Both the position numbers and the translations under genes were made by a program. The notes beneath the pieces were generated by a model. It saw nothing but the letters and a program-made list of their open reading frames with translations, ran no database searches and had not been told where the DNA came from. From Candidatus Thorarchaeota archaeon MP11T_1 (GTDB lineage: Archaea > Asgardarchaeota > Thorarchaeia > Thorarchaeales > Thorarchaeaceae), in assembly GCA_002825515.1 (NCBI GenBank), contig PJET01000171.1, positions 1 to 9,258 of the forward strand: DNA of 9,258 bases, read 5' to 3'. The number at the start of each line of letters is the position of its first letter. Positions within the stretch are counted from its first letter, which is position 1. Shown piece by piece: positions 5,820-9,258 of this stretch.

Positions 5820-7802
5820 TCAATTATTCTCCAGTCCAAGAGACTTCATGAATGCATCATTGTTCATCTCGCGACCTAGGAAACTCTCGACCATTTCATC
5901 AGGATCTAAACTTCCTCCAGGAGCGAGTATCTTTTGACGATATTCAGTACCGGTCTTGGTGTCCATGAAACCATTCTTTTCAAATTTGGTAAAGATATCT
6001 TCAGCATAGGCTTTGGACCATAGATAACTATAGTATCCTGCAGTATAACCAGGGTTAGCGAAATGGCCAAAACCAGCATCCATTTTGACTTCTTCAGGCA
6101 TGTTATATCCAGTAATTTCACTGAAAATTTTTCGAAAGACTGCACTCGTGTCCTCTGCGCCTTCTGTATGATAAATCATGTCAATCAATGAGTAGGCGAC
6201 CTGTCTAAGTTGGAGTGTTCCGATATCCAGTAACTTTGCATCAATCATGCGTTTAAGTAACTCCGCGGGAAGCTTCTTCTTCGGATTTTTATAGTGACCC
6301 GATAGGCTTGACAAGACTTCTTCTTTCCAAGCCCAGTTCTCAAACATCATTGATGGAGTTTCAATAAAGTCTCGGAGAACCCCACCTAATCCAAAACGAG
6401 CGTACCTTGCTTGATTACTAATAGCATGCATCAAGTGACCGAATTCATGAAAGAAAGATTCAACATCATTATGTGTGAGCAATGATGGTTTGTCCTTGGT
6501 AGGTTTATCGTAGTTGGATACCATTGCACACATGGGAAGGTATGCTGTTCCATTCTTCACACGTCGGTCCAGAATACCCCAGACTGCATAATGCTTGAAT
6601 TTACCATCTCGAGGATAAAGGTCCAAGTAGAATATGCCTAGGGTTTGGTCATTTGTTTTATCAATAACCCTAAACTCTCGGACATCATCATGCCAAGTGT
6701 TTGGTTTCTCGGCTTCAATAAACTCAAGATTCAACACTGTTTGATAAACATTAAGAACTCCTTGAATTACTAAGCTTACTGGGAAATATTCCTTAATTTC
6801 ATTCTGATCGACTGCGTATTTCTCTTTCATTAGCATCTCGTGATAATAGAAAATGTCCCAGATTTCAATAGTAATATCATCAGGCGACAAATTCAGCTCC
6901 TTTGCTTTGAGTTCTTTTAATTTCAGAGTTTCTTTCTCGCTCAACGGAGTTAACCGTTCCCTTAGGTCGTTCATGAAATCAATGACTCTCTGAGGTGTTT
7001 TTGCCATCTTTCTGGAAATGACATATTCGGCAAAATTTGAATGTCCGAGAAGTTTTGCCTGCCTTTCCCTCAAAGTGAGAATATCGGAAAGTCGTTCACT
7101 ATTTTCTTTGCCACCTTTCTGATAGGAGATAATCATCATTTTCTTTCGTGTTTCAGGATTCTTCGCATAATTCACAACTGGGAAGTATACTGGATAATCG
7201 AGGGGACACAGATATTTGTCTCCATCTCTTTCCAGATTTTCATAGACCTGTAAGGGAACTCCATCAAGCTCCTCAGCTGTAAATGGGATAGTTGTCGTAA
7301 TTTCATTAAGGACACGCTCAAACTCAGATTGTAGAACTGTGATATTATTTGCAACCTCAAGAAATTCCTTCCTTTCATCATCATCAAGTGCCGCGCCTCG
7401 ATGTCTGAATTCTTTGAGCGAATGATCTAAGAGCGTCTTGTCCTCAGGTTCAAGAGAGTCCATCTCTGACTCTAATTCAACAAAAACCTCGTAGAGGTCC
7501 TTTCGCCCCCAAATTTCATTTACAAATTTTCTAGCATCTTTCTCAATATCATCAGCCATATCTCGCTGTGCCTTGTTAGTAGAAACATTTTTGATGAAGA
7601 TATAACAACCAATATGATCTCCCAATGAACCTAGAACTTCCTCAAAATCCTTGAGAGTCTGAAGGCTCACCTCTCCCTTTGGTATAGATGCAATCTCATC
7701 GAGCCTCTTCTTTGCTTTTTTAATTTCTTCATCCGCAATTACTCGCATGTTTTCAGGAGCAATATTCCAGTCCGGTTTGCGGATTAATCCCTGCTCTGTC
7801 AT
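5820..7802 (-). CDS. M3A-family zinc oligopeptidase (thimet oligopeptidase/OpdA type)
   Basis: A 660-residue cytosolic metallopeptidase expected to cut short peptides, as in late peptide turnover. The zinc site is HEFGH (452-456: His452 and His456 bind zinc, Glu453 is catalytic). The third ligand is Glu481 in RDFIETPSMMFENW, 29 residues after the first His, the same spacing as in neurolysin. The FIETPS..ENW context and the C-terminal block from GYTAGYYSYLWS (585-596) to GGSLDPDEMVESFLGRE (629-645) are those of the M3A branch (thimet oligopeptidase, Dcp, oligopeptidase A), not of M3B PepF. His580, Tyr586 and Tyr593 probably match the transition-state-stabilising residues of that group. No signal peptide. 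Length is normal and the gene looks intact. The ATG start lies about 27-30 bases after a minus-strand TATA box. It has its own promoter and terminator, so it is a single-gene unit. 'PepF' would be a misleading name. Confidence 0.95.
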   Translation of the reverse strand: MTEQGLIRKPDWNIAPENMRVIADEEIKKAKKRLDEIASIPKGEVSLQTLKDFEEVLGSLGDHIGCYIFIKNVSTNKAQRDMADDIEKDARKFVNEIWGRKDLYEVFVELESEMDSLEPEDKTLLDHSLKEFRHRGAALDDDERKEFLEVANNITVLQSEFERVLNEITTTIPFTAEELDGVPLQVYENLERDGDKYLCPLDYPVYFPVVNYAKNPETRKKMMIISYQKGGKENSERLSDILTLRERQAKLLGHSNFAEYVISRKMAKTPQRVIDFMNDLRERLTPLSEKETLKLKELKAKELNLSPDDITIEIWDIFYYHEMLMKEKYAVDQNEIKEYFPVSLVIQGVLNVYQTVLNLEFIEAEKPNTWHDDVREFRVIDKTNDQTLGIFYLDLYPRDGKFKHYAVWGILDRRVKNGTAYLPMCAMVSNYDKPTKDKPSLLTHNDVESFFHEFGHLMHAISNQARYARFGLGGVLRDFIETPSMMFENWAWKEEVLSSLSGHYKNPKKKLPAELLKRMIDAKLLDIGTLQLRQVAYSLIDMIYHTEGAEDTSAVFRKIFSEITGYNMPEEVKMDAGFGHFANPGYTAGYYSYLWSKAYAEDIFTKFEKNGFMDTKTGTEYRQKILAPGGSLDPDEMVESFLGREMNNDAFMKSLGLENN

Positions 7803-7825
7803 AGTTCTCGAAACATGTTCTATCC

Positions 7826-7834
7826 ATATTTAAG
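7826..7834 (-). promoter_or_regulatory. TATA box for the peptidase gene
   Basis: On the minus strand this reads CTTAAATAT, or TTAAATAT at its core. The centre is about 27-30 bases upstream of the ATG at 7802, predicting a leaderless or nearly leaderless mRNA. No Shine-Dalgarno sequence precedes that ATG. Confidence 0.5.
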
Positions 7835-7893
7835 GAAAGCCTTGTCGGCGATTATTGGACTCAAAAATCAATGGCGAAAATAGCTGTAATATG

Positions 7894-7901
7894 TTTTAAA
7901 A
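7894..7901 (+). promoter_or_regulatory. TATA-like box for the 7980-8540 gene
   Basis: TTTTAAAA lies about 82 bases upstream of the ATG at 7980. Transcription about 25 bases downstream would start near 7922 and give a leader of roughly 55-60 bases, unlike the short leaders predicted for other genes here. The leader would contain the 7928-7955 inverted repeat and the Shine-Dalgarno site. Confidence 0.4.
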
Positions 7902-7927
7902 GGACTCAAGTATAGTCCCATGCAGGC

Positions 7928-7955
7928 CAACCCCATAATTCATGCTTAGGGGTTG
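7928..7955 (+). promoter_or_regulatory. Inverted repeat in the predicted 5' leader of the 7980-8540 gene
   Basis: CAACCCC (7928-7934) and GGGGTTG (7949-7955) are perfect inverted copies with a 14-base loop. In RNA this would form a GC-rich stem close to the predicted 5' end, ending 9 bases before the Shine-Dalgarno site. In DNA it could be an operator. It might stabilise the mRNA, bind a protein or control initiation. The sequence does not decide between these. Confidence 0.4.
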
Positions 7956-7964
7956 TGAATATTT

Positions 7965-7969
7965 AGGAG
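7965..7969 (+). promoter_or_regulatory. Shine-Dalgarno site for the 7980-8540 gene
   Basis: AGGAG ends 10 bases before the ATG at 7980. It is the clearest Shine-Dalgarno match at a start in this window; several other genes appear leaderless. It fixes the ATG at 7980 as the start. Confidence 0.7.
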
Positions 7970-7979
7970 AATCATTAGC

Positions 7980-8540
7980 ATGGGTAAAGTAACTGACCCA
8001 ATTGCCAAGAGAATCAGAAAGAAGGCTGCCAAGGACATCAAGGGAGGCTTCTTTGGGAAGATCACTCATTATATCCCCGGCTGGCACGGGTATCAAGAGA
8101 AGGAAGAAAGACGCGCGGCTGACAAGGTCCTTCGTGAATTCATGGCCGACCAACTTCGGCTTGTCAAGCAAGACCTTGAGAAGCTGCAGATGATGGCTGT
8201 GGATTATAATCTAACAAAGACATGGGAGACATTCGATAGAATGCTCGCACTGACAGACAAGATTGAGTCAGCTATCAGGTATGCCGACTATGGATACGCC
8301 GCATGGGGTTCAAAAGAGAAGATCAATGAGAAGGAACTCGACCAAGTATACGAGTTCGATGCAGTCCTTATCGACGACATAGGTGCAATAAATGACGTAG
8401 TGGAGGAATTCCAAGACGACATGAACCAAGGCAAATTTGACGAAGCTTGGAATTACACCTATCGTATGTGGACAATCATGCAGCGCTTCGAAGAGAAATG
8501 GAAGCAACGAGAAGGCTACATGAAAGGCTATCAAGACTAG
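7980..8540 (+). CDS. Soluble helical protein of unknown function, probably well expressed
   Basis: I cannot name this family with confidence. The 186-residue product has a basic N-terminal 21 residues (K3, R11, R13, K14, K15, K18, K21), then PGWHGYQEKEERRAADKVLR (33-52), which looks like a conserved signature. A helical region follows with AIRYADYGYAAWGS (98-111) and INEKELDQVYEFD (115-127), then an acidic stretch (131-153) and a C-terminal helix rich in Trp, Arg and Lys. From memory, unnamed bacterial and archaeal proteins share the 'GY..KE.RR.AD..lR' and 'eeL..vYeFD' patterns. There is no membrane helix, signal peptide or Cys cluster. The basic start could touch membrane lipid or nucleic acid. 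It has its own promoter, a strong Shine-Dalgarno site and a terminator. Its codons favour C- and G-ending forms (ATC, AAG, GAC) more than its neighbours do, which suggests high expression. Confidence 0.85.
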   Translation: MGKVTDPIAKRIRKKAAKDIKGGFFGKITHYIPGWHGYQEKEERRAADKVLREFMADQLRLVKQDLEKLQMMAVDYNLTKTWETFDRMLALTDKIESAIRYADYGYAAWGSKEKINEKELDQVYEFDAVLIDDIGAINDVVEEFQDDMNQGKFDEAWNYTYRMWTIMQRFEEKWKQREGYMKGYQD

Positions 8541-8551
8541 TCTATTGAAAT

Positions 8552-8588
8552 ATTCCGGGGCATTTGCTCCGGAATTCTACTTCTTTTC
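8552..8588 (+). terminator. Terminator hairpin after the 7980-8540 gene
   Basis: ATTCCGGGGC (8552-8561) pairs with GCTCCGGAAT (8566-8575) around an ATTT loop: 10 pairs, one of them G-U. It begins 11 bases after the stop codon and is followed by the T-rich stretch 8576-8588. A second, weaker stem (TGCT 8607-8610 with AGCA 8621-8624) runs straight into eight T's at 8626-8633 and may act as a back-up. Confidence 0.7.
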
Positions 8589-8738
8589 AAAACACAAAGA
8601 GTGTAATGCTAATCAATTTGAGCAGTTTTTTTTGGTCAACCAAGTATCTCAAGAATTCATTGATATACAACGGTTGACTTGGACATCAAAGGACAAAGAA
8701 AATACTATTTCAAGCCTAAGAAGTAACATTCAGAAAGC

Positions 8739-8743
8739 AGGGA
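8739..8743 (+). promoter_or_regulatory. Possible Shine-Dalgarno site marking a TTG start at 8750
   Basis: AGGGA lies six bases ahead of a TTG at 8750 that is in frame with the right-edge membrane protein. The ATG at 8774 has no such site. This makes the upstream TTG a real competitor for the start. An AT-rich, TATA-like stretch at about 8700-8710 is in the right place to serve it. Confidence 0.4.
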
Positions 8744-8773
8744 CACCATTTGAAGTATTCACGTCTGCTAAAG

Positions 8774-9258
8774 ATGGCATCTAGACTCATTGGAATTGTT
8801 ATATTCATTTACATTTTGATGGGAATAGATATCCAAAGCTTGCTAGTTACTTCTTTTTCAATTCACCCCTTTATCACTTTAATATTGATTCTAATGGTAA
8901 TACCAATCATGGGTTTAAGAGGTGTAAGATGGCAGGTTGTAGCTGAGGGTTTGGATTTGAACTTGAAGGCGCTGGAATCAACAGAAGCTTTGTGTATGGC
9001 GCAATTGGCGAATCTGATCATTCCAGGAAATTTCGGAGATTTGATTAGAATCCCATATATGAAGCATAGAGGCAATCAAGTAGACAAGTCGATTATCAGT
9101 ATCTTACTAGACTCAATATTAGGAGCAGTTGTTCCATTCACATTTGGAATTCTGGCAATAGCTATTCTTCTAGAATTCAGTATCACGATTGAACTCATTA
9201 TTATAGGAACAATTTGGGTTGCAGGAGGCTACGGTTTTTACCGCATTATTCGAGCAAC
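8774..9258 (+). CDS. Lysylphosphatidylglycerol synthase TM-region/UPF0104-type membrane protein, N-terminal part
   Basis: An integral membrane protein running off the right edge; 161 codons are visible and whole members usually exceed 300 residues. It opens with MASRLIGIVIFIYILMGIDI, a first helix typical of this family. A second helix (about 32-48) ends in LRGVRWQVVAEG, matching the family's 'RW..ll...g' stretch. Then comes the signature LIIPGNFGDLIRIPYMKHRG (about 84-103), corresponding to 'PG.lGe..R..ll...g' in UPF0104 (the YbhN/AglD-like and MprF flippase-type proteins), and further helices near 110-130 and 135-155. Family members move or handle lipid or lipid-linked sugars, and some archaeal ones act in glycosylation; substrate here is unknown. 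The start is uncertain: ATG at 8774, or TTG at 8750, which would add eight residues (MKYSRLLK) and has an AGGGA ahead. The frame is closed upstream by TAA at 8717. Confidence 0.85.
   Translation, partial: MASRLIGIVIFIYILMGIDIQSLLVTSFSIHPFITLILILMVIPIMGLRGVRWQVVAEGLDLNLKALESTEALCMAQLANLIIPGNFGDLIRIPYMKHRGNQVDKSIISILLDSILGAVVPFTFGILAIAILLEFSITIELIIIGTIWVAGGYGFYRIIRA

Noticed and set aside
5820..7802. Naming the peptidase PepF (M3B)
   Set aside because: The third-ligand context FIETPS..ENW and the C-terminal blocks are those of M3A enzymes.
7814..7821. AACATGTT palindrome ahead of the peptidase gene
   Set aside because: Only eight bases long and inside the predicted core promoter region. Too short to call an operator without a second copy.
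8545..8784. A 79-codon plus-strand frame starting with TTG just after the 7980-8540 gene
   Set aside because: Its start lies at the foot of a strong terminator hairpin, it has no internal Met and no ribosome binding site of its own, and it runs into the next gene. Probably intergenic sequence.

Overview
The window looks like a chromosomal segment from an archaeon. The strongest evidence is an S-adenosylmethionine synthetase of the archaeal type (COG1812 family, not bacterial MetK). Supporting signs are a fused XRE-type HTH plus CBS-pair regulator of a kind common in archaea, TATA-like boxes 26-33 bases upstream of several starts (implying leaderless or very short-leader mRNAs), and a secreted protein with N-glycosylation sequons and a C-terminal membrane anchor. 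The style of the surface protein and of the helical unknowns suggests an Asgard archaeon, perhaps of the Thorarchaeia, but that placement is a guess. I see no tRNA, rRNA, CRISPR array, transposase, integrase or phage gene.

Layout, left to right. (1) 1-1598, plus strand: the C-terminal part of a P-type Ca2+-transporting ATPase, cut by the window edge. (2) 1615-2939, minus strand: a probable two-gene unit encoding a soluble all-helical protein of unknown function and then a six-helix DUF308/HdeD-like membrane protein, which converges on the ATPase. (3) 2940-3159: a divergent control region with a spaced inverted repeat beside the TATA box. (4) 3160-3840, plus strand: a secreted, membrane-anchored surface protein that starts with TTG. 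(5) 3905-4438, minus strand: the HTH-CBS regulator, transcribed away from (6) the SAM synthetase at 4564-5763, plus strand, with a 10-base palindrome between their promoters. (7) 5783-5805: a terminator hairpin shared by two converging genes. (8) 5820-7802, minus strand: a zinc oligopeptidase of the M3A (thimet oligopeptidase/OpdA) type. (9) 7980-8540, plus strand: a well-expressed-looking soluble helical protein of unknown function, with its own promoter, Shine-Dalgarno site and terminator. (10) from about 8750/8774 to the right edge: the N-terminal part of a lysylphosphatidylglycerol synthase/UPF0104-type membrane protein.

Most genes stand alone, with their own promoters and converging or diverging neighbours, so the window is mainly a housekeeping region and not an accessory island. 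The most functionally suggestive arrangement is the regulator with adenosyl-ligand-type CBS domains placed back to back with SAM synthetase. It could be a SAM- or adenine-nucleotide-responsive transcription switch. The least explained proteins are the helical ones at 2283-2939 and 7980-8540.
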